DNA of 64,000 bases from Rothia nasimurium (lineage in GTDB: Bacteria; Actinomycetota; Actinomycetes; Actinomycetales; Micrococcaceae). This document shows, in pieces, positions 55,409 through 64,000 of this stretch. A program made the position numbers and the translations under genes. The stretch spans positions 1-64,000 of the forward strand of contig NZ_CP056080.1 in NCBI RefSeq assembly GCF_014217215.1, written 5' to 3'. A model generated the notes under the pieces. It ran no database searches and was not told the DNA's origin. It saw only the letters and a list, made by a program, of their open reading frames with translations. The first letter of the stretch is position 1; each line of letters opens with the position of its first letter.

Positions 55409-57577
55409 ATGAACCGAACTCGCCACAGACATAAGCCCTTGGGTAGCTTCATTGAGCAACCCAAATTTAGGCCAGAAGTACAGGGACTCCGTTCCCTGGC
55501 GGTTCTTCTTGTGGTCATGTACCACGTCTGGTTTGGTAAAGTCTCTGGCGGCGTTGACGTCTTCCTCTTTATTTCCGCCTTCCTGCTCTCCCTATCGTCC
55601 TTACGTAAGATTCAGGATGGTAAGCCCCTTAAGGTTGTCAGCTACTGGCTCCATGTCTTTCAGCGCCTATTACCTGCCGCTGCAACTGTTATTGCAGCAA
55701 CTTTGGTGGCCGCCTATTTCGTCATTGCTCCCTCACGCTGGGCATCCCTTTTAGCTGACGCCAAAGCAGCGCTCTTCTATTTCCTCAACTGGCGCCTGGC
55801 TTTCAACTCGGTGGACTACTACGCCCAAGATGCCACTCTCAAAACCCCCTTCCAGCATTTCTGGTCTCTATCTATGCAGGGCCAAATCTTTATTATCTGG
55901 CCTCTGCTGTTTGCTTTCGTAGCCTTCCTGGTGGGTTATCTGCGTCTGAAGGTTCTCCCCACCGCCCTATTTGTTTTTGGTACGGTCTTCGTTACCTCTC
56001 TTACCTTCTCCGTTATCGAGACTTCCACCAATCAGTCCTTCGCCTACTTTGATACTCGAACCCGCCTGTGGGAATTCGCAGCCGGCACCCTGCTCGCCAT
56101 GCTGGTGCTGGCTTGGCGGGTGCCGTCCTGGCTCAAAGTTCCTATGGGCTGGTTAGGTGTTATCGGCCTTGTGACCAGTGGCTGGCTTCTGCCCGTGGAG
56201 AGGGCCTTCCCTGGTTACCTGGCGCTGTGGCCCCTGCTCTCGGGCGCTTTCGTGATTGCAGCTGGTCAAACTGGCTCCCGTCTGGGTGTAGACCGCCTTC
56301 TCTCAGCTAAACCTCTCCAGAAGATGGGAGCGATTTCTTACTGCCTCTATCTGGTGCACTGGCCCATTCTCATCCTGTACACCACCGCCATCGGAGAACC
56401 GAAGGCGGGCTGGCTCGACGGCACCCTGGTTATTCTGTCGTCTATCGCGGTAGCTTGGCTCCTGCACAACGTTGTTGAGAAGCCTCTGCGTGCCTGGGAG
56501 AAGAAGCCCAGCCGCCGCGCCCTGCGCCACACAAAGCGTAGCGAGGCTCCGTGGAACCGTAAAAAGCAGGACGCCCGAGGAAGCTGGGCACGACCGGTGG
56601 CGGTCATCGCAGTATGTTTCACTCTGGTTGGTGGCCTGGCTGTAGGAGCTACACGGTGGTTGAATGCACAAACCACCGTGTGGGAATATAACGCCTCGCT
56701 TGCAGGGACTCCTCAGTTTCCTGGTGCACTGGCTATAGGCGAGACCAAGAGATATCAGAATCCTCCAATCCCTGTCATCCGGGATCAAGGGTGGGTCGAT
56801 ACCTCTAATGGCGAACAGTGCAACTCCTACCCCGGTATGGAAAACTCAAGTCTTCACAATCCAGAAGCAGAGGAATACTGCTATGTGATGCAAACAAAGA
56901 GAAGCCCGGATGCGCCTACTTTTGTATTTGCAGGTGATTCGCATAGCCAACAATCACTGCCCTTATTTGAAGAAGTAATCCCCGACGATGCCACGGTGAT
57001 CCTAATGATTAAACCTTGGTGCCGTTTGACTATCCCGGAAGAAAGCTACTCAACTGCTGGACCTGCAGCTGACGCTGCCTGTCAAAGCTACAATGCTCGA
57101 GCTCTTGAAGAAACTCAACAATTGAAACCCACCTATCTTGCAGTAATCTCTACTCGACCTCAAGATGGTATTCCCGATGAGTTGCCAGTCAGCGGGATCG
57201 ATGCTGTAGCAAGTCTCGCGGAATCCTACGGAGGCAAAATCATATCTGTCCGTGATAACCCTCGGTTTGCTCAAAATATGTTTGAATGCTCTCAGCGTGA
57301 AAATACCTCGAGTTGTAGCGTTCCACAGTCGCAGGTATTAGCATCTATGGATCCTGCTCAACCCGTTCTCGACCGTTTCTCTAACGTCTACGAAGTGGAT
57401 TTATCAAACTATTATTGCCCTGAAGGGTACTGCGTTCCTGTAATAGGAAATGTAGCTTTATACATGGATAACAACCACATTACAGCGCAGTATGGCAAGA
57501 CTCTTTCGGGTGCAGTGATGCAACAACTTGAAGTCCAGGGCTGGGACCCCTCTGCTCCTAACCCGACGGACGAATAA
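55409..57577 (+). CDS. OafA-like O-acyltransferase with SGNH domain
   Basis: A 722-residue protein: an acyltransferase-3 membrane domain (about residues 20-360, RPEVQGLRSLAVLLVVMYHVW, FQHFWSLSMQGQIFI, YCLYLVHWPILI), another helix near 400, then an extracytoplasmic SGNH-like domain (VFAGDSHSQQSLPLF with the Ser in GDSHS). It would O-acetylate the surface glycan. In the usual FWSLSVEGQ motif, VE reads MQ here. The last about 800 bases are more AT-rich than the membrane part, which suggests a domain swap. Extended -10 TGGTAGACT lies at 55347. Confidence 0.88.
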   Translation: MNRTRHRHKPLGSFIEQPKFRPEVQGLRSLAVLLVVMYHVWFGKVSGGVDVFLFISAFLLSLSSLRKIQDGKPLKVVSYWLHVFQRLLPAAATVIAATLVAAYFVIAPSRWASLLADAKAALFYFLNWRLAFNSVDYYAQDATLKTPFQHFWSLSMQGQIFIIWPLLFAFVAFLVGYLRLKVLPTALFVFGTVFVTSLTFSVIETSTNQSFAYFDTRTRLWEFAAGTLLAMLVLAWRVPSWLKVPMGWLGVIGLVTSGWLLPVERAFPGYLALWPLLSGAFVIAAGQTGSRLGVDRLLSAKPLQKMGAISYCLYLVHWPILILYTTAIGEPKAGWLDGTLVILSSIAVAWLLHNVVEKPLRAWEKKPSRRALRHTKRSEAPWNRKKQDARGSWARPVAVIAVCFTLVGGLAVGATRWLNAQTTVWEYNASLAGTPQFPGALAIGETKRYQNPPIPVIRDQGWVDTSNGEQCNSYPGMENSSLHNPEAEEYCYVMQTKRSPDAPTFVFAGDSHSQQSLPLFEEVIPDDATVILMIKPWCRLTIPEESYSTAGPAADAACQSYNARALEETQQLKPTYLAVISTRPQDGIPDELPVSGIDAVASLAESYGGKIISVRDNPRFAQNMFECSQRENTSSCSVPQSQVLASMDPAQPVLDRFSNVYEVDLSNYYCPEGYCVPVIGNVALYMDNNHITAQYGKTLSGAVMQQLEVQGWDPSAPNPTDE

Positions 57578-57592
57578 CCACCATACGAAATA

Positions 57593-57627
57593 CGGGCGCC
57601 CCGGCTTTGACCAGCCGGGGCGCCCGC
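57593..57627 (+). terminator. Terminator of the glycan cluster
   Basis: A 14-bp perfect stem CGGGCGCCCCGGCT with its complement, six-base loop. No T run, but very stable. Confidence 0.6.
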
Positions 57628-57710
57628 GCATACGCCCAGGGTACTACCGTACGCACATACACCTGGCAGGGCTAGCCGAGCCGGGCGTCCGCACCCCTGC
57701 AGGAAAACTA

Positions 57711-57992
57711 TGACCGCACCCGCAACCCCGCAAAAACGCCCACGACCACCAGCGGGCCTTCACCACCTCCTGGACTCTCCACGGCACCCAGTTCGGTTCC
57801 CTGCTCGCAACAGCGGTCTTCCTGCCCTTTGCGGCCCTACCCGAAGAAGACCTGCTCAGCTGGGGCTGGCGCGTGCCCTTCTGGCTCTCAGCCTTCGTAC
57901 TGGTGGCTGCCCTGGCAGCTACGGCCGCTTTAACTGCTCGAGAGACCGGGAAGCTCTCCTTGGCCGAGGTCGATCGGGTGCAGGATCGCTAG
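57711..57992 (+). pseudogene. Remnant of an MHS-type MFS transporter
   Basis: The frame ending at TAG 57990-57992 encodes RAFTTSWTLHGTQFGSLLAT, then AVFLPFAALPEEDLLSWGWR and VPFWLSAFVLVAALAA. That is the helix pair around the GWR-PF motif of metabolite:H+ symporters. No start codon, no upstream helices and no C-terminal half are present: the frame opens after a TGA at 57711 and stops 93 codons later. An unrelated frame from ATG 57710 gives an implausible Pro/Arg-rich product. Confidence 0.65.
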
Positions 57993-58005
57993 TTTTTCTG
58001 AGGGT

Positions 58006-58056
58006 AAGGACGTGCCCGCCCCGGCTTCTGTGAGCCGGGGCGGGCACGTCCTTGTT
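58006..58056. terminator. Strong terminator hairpin before the short GDH gene
   Basis: A 21-bp perfect stem (AAGGACGTGCCCGCCCCGGCT and complement) with loop TCTGTG, flanked by T-rich ends. It terminates the convergent short GDH transcript. Confidence 0.85.
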
Positions 58057-58076
58057 TAAGGGGGCTTGAGGTAACC

Positions 58077-60350
58077 CTACTTGCTTGCGAGCTTGGCGTC
58101 GATGGCCTCGCGGAGGGCCTGTGCTCCTTCGACCCAGGCGTCGAAGTCGCCGTTACCCTCAATGTCGGGCAGGGCGCCAGCTTCGAGACGGGCTGCGCGG
58201 AAGGCGCGGGCGATATCGTTCACTGAAGCCCCGTGCTTCTTCTTCATCTCGTACACGAAGGTGATACCCGCGTGGTTGATCATACGGTTAGCTGCGCGGG
58301 TTGCGATGATTTCGCTGCGTAGAGGGTGCTCGTCGAAATATGGGCCAAACTTCTCGGTAGCAGGAGCAGGGAAGTAGTCAGCCAGGACGTCGCTGAGGTC
58401 GAGGTCGGGCTCATCGGCGTAGCCGCTGTCAACGAGCGCTGCGGTGAGGTCGATCTTTGCGTAGGCGGTGAGTACCGAGAGTTCGGGGCTGGTGAGGGGG
58501 ACGTGCGCTTCTGCCCGGTCTGCCAGGTCGGCATCTGAGGGGAGCAGTTCAACTTCCCGGTCAAGGTGCACGGTCTCGGTGAGGTAGTCCATGAACTCGC
58601 CTACGATGTCGTTGGTGTTGAAGACTTCGGTGCGTTCTGCCTGCAGGAGCACGTTCTGCTCCAGGTTTGACCGCAGCACGCGGCGGCCTACTTCTTCGAC
58701 CTGCTCAGCGATGAAGTTGGCGCGTTCACCCTCGTCGAACTGGCCCGCTTCGATAGCGCGGCCCATGAGGATCTTGAGGTTAACTTCGCGGTCTGAGGTT
58801 TCAACGCCGGCAGAGTTGTCGATGGCGTCGGTGTTGACGAGGATGCCGCCCGCTGCTGCCTCGATGCGGGCTCGCTGGGTGAGACCCAGGTTGCCGCCTT
58901 CGGAGATGACGCGCACCCGCAGCTCGGGTGCGGTGATACGGAGCTTGTCGTTGGTGGAGTCACCGACCTGGCTGTTGCTTTCTTCGGTGGAGCGCACGTA
59001 GGTGCCGGTTCCGCCGGTGTAAAGCAGGTCTACAGGGGCTTTGAGGAGGGCGGTAATGAGCTGGTCGCCGCTCATGGTTTCGGCAGCGTCGTCAAGGTCC
59101 AGGGCCTCGCGCATCTGAGGAGTGACCTCGATGGCCTTGTCTTTGCGGGAGTAAACGCCGCCGCCCTCTGAAATCAGTTCGGGTTTGTAGTCGGTCCAGT
59201 AGGCGCGGGGCAGGTTGAAGAGGCGCTGACGTTCTGCAAAAGAAGCAGCTGCATCGGGATTGGGGTCGATGAAGATATGGCGAGAGTCGAAGGCGCCAAT
59301 CAGGCGGATGTGCTCTGAGAGCAGGGCACCGTTGCCGAACACATCGCCGGCCATGCCGCCGATACCCACCATAGTGAAGTCTTCAGCCTGAGAATCGTGC
59401 CCCAGGGCAGCGAAGTGGCGCTTGACAGATTCCCAGGCGCCGCGGGCGGTAATACCCATTTCCTTGTGGTCGAAGCCGACCGAGCCGCCGGAGGCAAATG
59501 CATCGCCCAGCCAGAAGCCGCGGTCTAGGGAGATGCCATTAGCGATGTCTGAGAAGGTGGCAGTGCCCTTATCGGCGGCAACGACCAGGTAGTGGTCGTC
59601 CTCATCGAGAGCTACCACCGCGTCGGGGCGCACGATGGTTTGCTGGCCCTTGTCGGTCACCAGGTTATCGGTGACATCGAGCAGGGAAGAGATGAAGAGC
59701 TTGTAGGCAGCTACACCCATCTCGTTGTACTTATCCTGCTCAGCATCGCGGTCGGGCAGGTTCTTGGGAACAAAGCCGCCCTTGGAGCCGGTGGGGATAA
59801 TGACGGCATTCTTGGTGACCTGAGCCTTAACCAGGCCGAGCACCTCGGTGCGGAAGTCTTCGGGGCGGTCGCTCCAGCGCAGACCACCGCGGGCAACCTT
59901 GCCAAAGCGCAGGTGCACACCTTCGAGGGCTTCACCTTCGACAAAGATTTCGAAGAGCGGCTTGGGGAGGGGGGCGAAAGAAACGTCGCGGGTTGAGATT
60001 TTTAGGGCGATGGTTTCTTTGCCCTGGTAGGCGTTGGTGCGCACGGTTGCGAGGACGACTTCAAGCAGCTTGGTGAAGAAATCCTGGGTTTCAGTATCCA
60101 GCTTTTCGATATCGGCGCGCACCTCTTCAGCCGCTGTGCGCTGGGAGGTGCGGCGGGCGTCCGCGTCCTTGTCGAGGGCGGGATCGAAGCCGGTGCTGAA
60201 GATGTCGGCAATACCTGCGGCGACGCCGGGGTTGTCGGCAAGAGCCTGGCCCATGAAGTCTGCGCTGAAGTTGGTTCCGAGCTGTAGGAGATAGCGGGAA
60301 TAGGCGTGCAGAACCTTGGCTGAGAGAGCTGAAGTAGTAGTGGCTGACAT
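58077..60350 (-). CDS. Half-length NAD-glutamate dehydrogenase (catalytic region only)
   Basis: A 757-residue protein aligned end to end with the catalytic and C-terminal half of the large NAD-GDH encoded divergently at 60608. It starts at SAKVLHAYSRYLLQLGTNFS, the point matching VLRAYTHYLVQLG of the long protein (about residue 675), and keeps LRFGKVARGGLRWSDRPEDF, PTGSKGGF (catalytic Lys) and GDVFGNG. The usual GIGDMSGD reads GIGGMAGD, losing an Asp. The N-terminal regulatory half is absent. It has a good ribosome site (AAGGG) before tandem ATGs at 60353/60350, so it is probably expressed. Confidence 0.85.
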   Translation of the reverse strand: MSATTTSALSAKVLHAYSRYLLQLGTNFSADFMGQALADNPGVAAGIADIFSTGFDPALDKDADARRTSQRTAAEEVRADIEKLDTETQDFFTKLLEVVLATVRTNAYQGKETIALKISTRDVSFAPLPKPLFEIFVEGEALEGVHLRFGKVARGGLRWSDRPEDFRTEVLGLVKAQVTKNAVIIPTGSKGGFVPKNLPDRDAEQDKYNEMGVAAYKLFISSLLDVTDNLVTDKGQQTIVRPDAVVALDEDDHYLVVAADKGTATFSDIANGISLDRGFWLGDAFASGGSVGFDHKEMGITARGAWESVKRHFAALGHDSQAEDFTMVGIGGMAGDVFGNGALLSEHIRLIGAFDSRHIFIDPNPDAAASFAERQRLFNLPRAYWTDYKPELISEGGGVYSRKDKAIEVTPQMREALDLDDAAETMSGDQLITALLKAPVDLLYTGGTGTYVRSTEESNSQVGDSTNDKLRITAPELRVRVISEGGNLGLTQRARIEAAAGGILVNTDAIDNSAGVETSDREVNLKILMGRAIEAGQFDEGERANFIAEQVEEVGRRVLRSNLEQNVLLQAERTEVFNTNDIVGEFMDYLTETVHLDREVELLPSDADLADRAEAHVPLTSPELSVLTAYAKIDLTAALVDSGYADEPDLDLSDVLADYFPAPATEKFGPYFDEHPLRSEIIATRAANRMINHAGITFVYEMKKKHGASVNDIARAFRAARLEAGALPDIEGNGDFDAWVEGAQALREAIDAKLASK

Positions 60351-60607
60351 CATCTGCCCTTCTGATTGGGAGGGGGCGCTGGCGCCCGGTGGAAATTCCA
60401 GCATAAGATGTGGGGAAGAAACCTGGCGATAGTGTTTTTGCAATGTGAGACTGTATATCTCGCATGTGAAGAGCTAGCGGGTGCTTGCTCCTTCCAGGGT
60501 GTTGAGGTTCACTCCCACCGTCTTCCCGACTACTATGTAAATGGAGCGCAGACCTGCGCACACAGATATCACAACGGAGTGACATCCGCCCAGCGAAAGG
60601 CAAACCC

Positions 60608-63600
60608 TTGCTCACGAACGATCGTTCAGCCCACTGGTCCGGCAGCGAAGACTGGATCAACGAATACTACCGTCACAGCTCAGCTGACGAGCTCGAAGGT
60701 CTGAGTGACCAGCAGCTTACCAACCTTGCCCAGGCGCACCGAGCCCTGGCAGAGCAACGGGAAGCCGGTGAAGCCCTGATCTCGGTGAGCAATGACGACG
60801 CTGGCAGCACTCTCTACATCGTTGTAGACGACACCAGCTTCTTAGTCTCATCTATTACCGCCCAAATCGCCGCAAACTGGGGCGGTATCTCGGGTCTTAT
60901 CCACCCCACCTTCGTTGTAGAGCGCGACCAGAGCGGCCGCCTGGTCAATATCACCGGCACCGGCTTTAAGCAGCCCGTAGCGAGCGGTGATACTGTCTCT
61001 ATGCCCATTCTGCGCGACGCTGCTGGTGGCAATATCGGTGCCGGAGCCACCATCGAGTCGTGGATTGCCGTCCGCCTTACCTCCCGCGTTGAAGGTAAGA
61101 GCATCGCCCGCCTCGAGCAGGAAATCCGTTCCATTCTGATTGACGTGCGCCGAGCTGCCCGTGACAACGACGCCATGGCAGCCCGTACCCTCGACATCGC
61201 AGAAAAACTGGGTGAACTGGCAGATGTAACCCTGGGCGGTGCTGCCCACTACACCGGTTCCATCAACTCCGATGCCGACCCCATGACCCGCATCGAATCG
61301 GTCCAGGAATTCCTGCGCTGGCTTACCCGCGGCAACTTCCTCTTCATGGGCATCAAGGAACGCGACCTTTCAGGTCGCTCAGGCGACCTGCTGCTGACCG
61401 ACCGTGACGGCTCTGGCCTGGGTATTCTTGCCGATACCGGAGAAGGTGACCCCATCGTCCTCACCGGCCTGGGCCTCGAAAATGCACGTGATCCGAAGCC
61501 CCTCTACATCACCAAGGCCAACTCTCGCTCCACCGTGCACCGCCACGAGTACCTGGACTACATCGGTGTGCGCGACTTTGACCGCTCTGGCAAGATTGTG
61601 GGCGAATACGTCATTCTGGGGCTCTTCTCCCGCCAGGCCTACTCGCTACCGGCGGTGGAAACCCCGCTGGTGCGTGAGCGCGTAGCTATTATGCGCCGTC
61701 ACCTGGGCTACCAGCCCGGCTCCCACTCCGACAAGACCCTGGCCGGCATCATTGAGGACTACCCCCGCCTCGAACTTCTCCACGCCGACCTGCAGGAACT
61801 GACCGACACCTTCCGCGGCATCATGGGTCTGGAAGAGCGCCGTACCACTCGCCTCTTCCTGCGTCCGGACGCCTTCGGTCGCTTCGTCTCCGCCACCGTC
61901 TTCCTGCCGCGCGACCGTTACAACACTCACGTACGTCAGCGCCTTGAGGCTGTCTTCCACGAGTTCATCGACATTGAAAGCCTAGACTTCGAGGTCTACC
62001 TCTCCACCTCGTCCCTGGCTCGTATTTTCTTCCGTCTACGCCTGACCACCCCTAACACCATTCCTGCCCTGGATGCCAAGGCGATTGAGCGCCGCTTGCA
62101 GGAAGCTACCCGATCCTGGGGCGAGGCAACCGCCGCTGCCGTTGAGACAGCAGCTGCCGGCGAAGGTTTGAGTGCCGAGGACGGCCGTGCAGCTGCCTCA
62201 GCCTGGTCTGAGGCTGTGCCCATGACCTACCGCGCCGACTACGAGGTAGAAAACGCCGTTGAAGATATCAACATTTTCGAATCTCTCAGCGACGAGCAGC
62301 CGGCCGCCATCCGCATGGGGGAGCACCAGGGCCGTACCCGCATCAAGACCTACCTGGCTAGCGCCCACACCCTTACCGAGCTGCTACCCGTGATGCAGAA
62401 CATGGGCCTGGTCGTTATCGATCAGAAGCCCTACGACATCACCCCGGCAGACGGCCGCAGCTTCTCCCTCTACGACTTCGGTGTTGAACTGCCCGAAGGC
62501 ATCGAAGCGGAGAAGGTCGCTGCCCTCTACGAGGACGCCCTGAACGCCTACCTGCTGGGTAAGCGCGAATCTGACAGCCTAGACCGCCTGATTCTGGCAG
62601 AAGGTCTGACCTGGGAGCAGGTGCGCGTACTGCGCGCCTACACCCACTACCTGGTGCAGCTGGGGCAGGTCTACACCGCCGAATTCATGTCTGACACCCT
62701 GCTGGCCTACCCGCAGGCAACCGGTCTGCTGGCGCGTTACTTCGAGGTCAGCTTCGACCCCGATGCTCAGTTCGAAAGCAACGAGCAGCGCGAGGACGCC
62801 CGTGAGCAGGTCTGGCGTGAACTGGGCGGCGTGCTTGATGCCATCCCCACCCTCGACGTGGACCGCTTTATACGCTCCCTGGCCGCCGTCATGAAGGCGA
62901 CCCTGCGCACCAACGCCTACCTGGACCGTCCGGCCCTGGCCCTCAAGGTGGCACCCGGCCAGATTGACTTTGCGCCCCTGCCCCGCCCCACCTTCGAAAT
63001 CTTCGTCTACTCACCCCGCGTTGAGGGCGTGCACCTGCGCTTCGGCTCCGTTGCCCGCGGTGGCCTGCGCTGGTCTGACCGCCGCGAAGACTTCCGCACC
63101 GAGGTGCTCGGTCTGGTTAAGGCCCAGATGGTCAAGAACGCCGTCATTATCCCCACCGGCGCCAAGGGCGGCTTCTACCCCAAGCAGCTCCCCAACCCGG
63201 CCCTCGACCGAGACGCCTGGATCACCGAAGGTCGCGAGTCCTACAAGGTTTTCATCGCCTCTCTGCTCGACGTCACCGACAACCTGGCTATCGAAGCCGA
63301 CGGTAGCGAAACCGTCGTGCACAACCCCCGCGTTATCACCCGCGACGGCGACGACTACTACCTGGTTGTAGCTGCCGACAAGGGCACCGCATCCTTCTCA
63401 GACACCGCAAACGCCATCAGCGCAGACTACGGCTTCTGGCTGGGTGACGCCTTCGCCTCCGGCGGCTCTGTGGGCTACGACCACAAGGCCATGGGCATTA
63501 CCGCCCGCGGTGCCTGGGAGTCCGTCAAGCGTCACTTTGCTGAGCTGGGCATCGACTGCCAGAACGAAGAATTCACCGCCGTCGGCATCGGCGATATGAG

Positions 63601-64000
63601 TGGCGACGTCTTCGGTAACGGCCTCATGCGCTCCCGCGCCACCCGACTGGTTGCGGCCTTCGACCACCGCGACATCTTCCTCGACCCCAACCCCAACGCC
63701 GAGGTCGCCTTCGACGAGCGCGTACGCCTCTACAACCTGCCCCGCTCGTCCTGGCAGGATTACAACCCCGAGCTCATCTCAGCCGGTGGTGGCGTCTACT
63801 CGCGCGGCGCTAAGTCAATCCCGATCTCTGACCAGGTACGCGAAGTTCTGGGCCTAGACGAAGACGTGACCGAGATGGCCCCGCCCGAACTGCTCTCCGC
63901 CATCCTCAAGGCCCCCGTCGACCTGCTCTACAACGGTGGCATCGGTACCTACGTCAAGGGCTTCACCGAAACCCACGCTGCCGTAGGTGACAAGGCCAAC
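60608..64000 (+). CDS. NAD-specific glutamate dehydrogenase, large (GDH180-type), cut by window end
   Basis: At least 1131 residues of the family of about 1600 residues that oxidises glutamate to 2-oxoglutarate. The long N-terminal regulatory region includes VQEFLRWLTRGNFLFMG, RRTTRLFLRPDAFGRFVS, and RIKTYLASAHTLTELLPVMQ. The catalytic region includes GVHLRFGSVARGGLRWSDRR, PTGAKGGF, and GIGDMSGDVFGNG. The frame is still open at base 64000. The start is taken as TTG 60608 (GAAAGG 7 bases upstream); no better in-frame start is seen, but this is not certain. It is divergent from the half-length paralogue across 257 bp. Confidence 0.93.
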   Translation, partial: MLTNDRSAHWSGSEDWINEYYRHSSADELEGLSDQQLTNLAQAHRALAEQREAGEALISVSNDDAGSTLYIVVDDTSFLVSSITAQIAANWGGISGLIHPTFVVERDQSGRLVNITGTGFKQPVASGDTVSMPILRDAAGGNIGAGATIESWIAVRLTSRVEGKSIARLEQEIRSILIDVRRAARDNDAMAARTLDIAEKLGELADVTLGGAAHYTGSINSDADPMTRIESVQEFLRWLTRGNFLFMGIKERDLSGRSGDLLLTDRDGSGLGILADTGEGDPIVLTGLGLENARDPKPLYITKANSRSTVHRHEYLDYIGVRDFDRSGKIVGEYVILGLFSRQAYSLPAVETPLVRERVAIMRRHLGYQPGSHSDKTLAGIIEDYPRLELLHADLQELTDTFRGIMGLEERRTTRLFLRPDAFGRFVSATVFLPRDRYNTHVRQRLEAVFHEFIDIESLDFEVYLSTSSLARIFFRLRLTTPNTIPALDAKAIERRLQEATRSWGEATAAAVETAAAGEGLSAEDGRAAASAWSEAVPMTYRADYEVENAVEDINIFESLSDEQPAAIRMGEHQGRTRIKTYLASAHTLTELLPVMQNMGLVVIDQKPYDITPADGRSFSLYDFGVELPEGIEAEKVAALYEDALNAYLLGKRESDSLDRLILAEGLTWEQVRVLRAYTHYLVQLGQVYTAEFMSDTLLAYPQATGLLARYFEVSFDPDAQFESNEQREDAREQVWRELGGVLDAIPTLDVDRFIRSLAAVMKATLRTNAYLDRPALALKVAPGQIDFAPLPRPTFEIFVYSPRVEGVHLRFGSVARGGLRWSDRREDFRTEVLGLVKAQMVKNAVIIPTGAKGGFYPKQLPNPALDRDAWITEGRESYKVFIASLLDVTDNLAIEADGSETVVHNPRVITRDGDDYYLVVAADKGTASFSDTANAISADYGFWLGDAFASGGSVGYDHKAMGITARGAWESVKRHFAELGIDCQNEEFTAVGIGDMSGDVFGNGLMRSRATRLVAAFDHRDIFLDPNPNAEVAFDERVRLYNLPRSSWQDYNPELISAGGGVYSRGAKSIPISDQVREVLGLDEDVTEMAPPELLSAILKAPVDLLYNGGIGTYVKGFTETHAAVGDKAN

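Noticed and set aside
57710-58033. 107-codon frame starting at ATG 57710
   Set aside because: Pro/Arg/Leu-rich product in the wrong frame. The adjacent frame shows a recognisable transporter fragment, and this one runs into a terminator.
60366-60704. Frame overlapping the start of the large GDH gene
   Set aside because: It has no family signal and conflicts with the GDH frame, which shows continuous family similarity.

Overview
The window looks like the replication-origin end of an actinobacterial chromosome, most like a Micrococcaceae member of the Rothia type. That placement is inferred from gene order and protein character, not from a database search. The gene order dnaA, oriC, dnaN, recF, DUF721/dciA, gyrB, gyrA, DUF3566, tRNA-Ile, a 39-residue DLW-39-type peptide and tRNA-Ala is typical of Actinomycetota. 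GC content is moderately high, many genes start with GTG, and the Shine-Dalgarno sequences are strong. The left edge cuts the 5' end of dnaA. The right edge cuts a large NAD-dependent glutamate dehydrogenase.

Layout. 1-10.6 kb: replication core. 10.7-14.3 kb: tRNA-Ile, DLW-39, then two identical 241-bp units (tRNA-Ala, 5S rRNA, terminator) bracketing a phosphate transporter, a small membrane protein and an ABC-type ATPase. 14.3-21.3 kb: glutamate symporter, an IS3-like relic, a Lys/Ala-rich protein, a methyltransferase, a decayed AAA gene, cyclophilin, rhomboid protease, a DnaA-box cluster like that of oriC, a glutaredoxin-like protein and two small stress-type proteins. 21.4-26.5 kb: galactokinase, TetR regulator, a BioB-like protein without the radical-SAM core, and true bioB behind a BioQ-type operator. 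26.5-33 kb: MarR regulator, a flavin monooxygenase/FMN reductase pair, a DUF559-type gene bracketed by two 62-bp hairpin repeats, a BglG-type antiterminator and BrnQ. 33-41.6 kb: two-component system, paired CrcB fluoride channels, VanZ-like protein, aquaglyceroporin, an unknown protein, ArgE-like peptidase and flavin reductase. 41.8-45.5 kb: gluconate kinase/permease and a pyruvate/indolepyruvate decarboxylase. 45.7-57.6 kb: a surface-glycan cluster (GT-C-like membrane proteins, GT2/GT4 glycosyltransferases, DUF2304, flippase, GtrA, O-acyltransferase). 57.7-64 kb: a transporter relic and two divergent NAD-GDH genes, one reduced to the catalytic half.

How the genes fit together. The left third sets up replication initiation and DNA topology. 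The middle holds nutrient uptake and regulators, including a biotin locus with an unusual core-less BioB paralogue. The right third makes and exports a modified surface glycan and catabolises glutamate. The most unusual items are the BioB paralogue with its Cys-rich tail, the duplicated tRNA-Ala/5S unit, the second DnaA-box cluster, the repeat-bracketed DUF559 gene and the half-length GDH.
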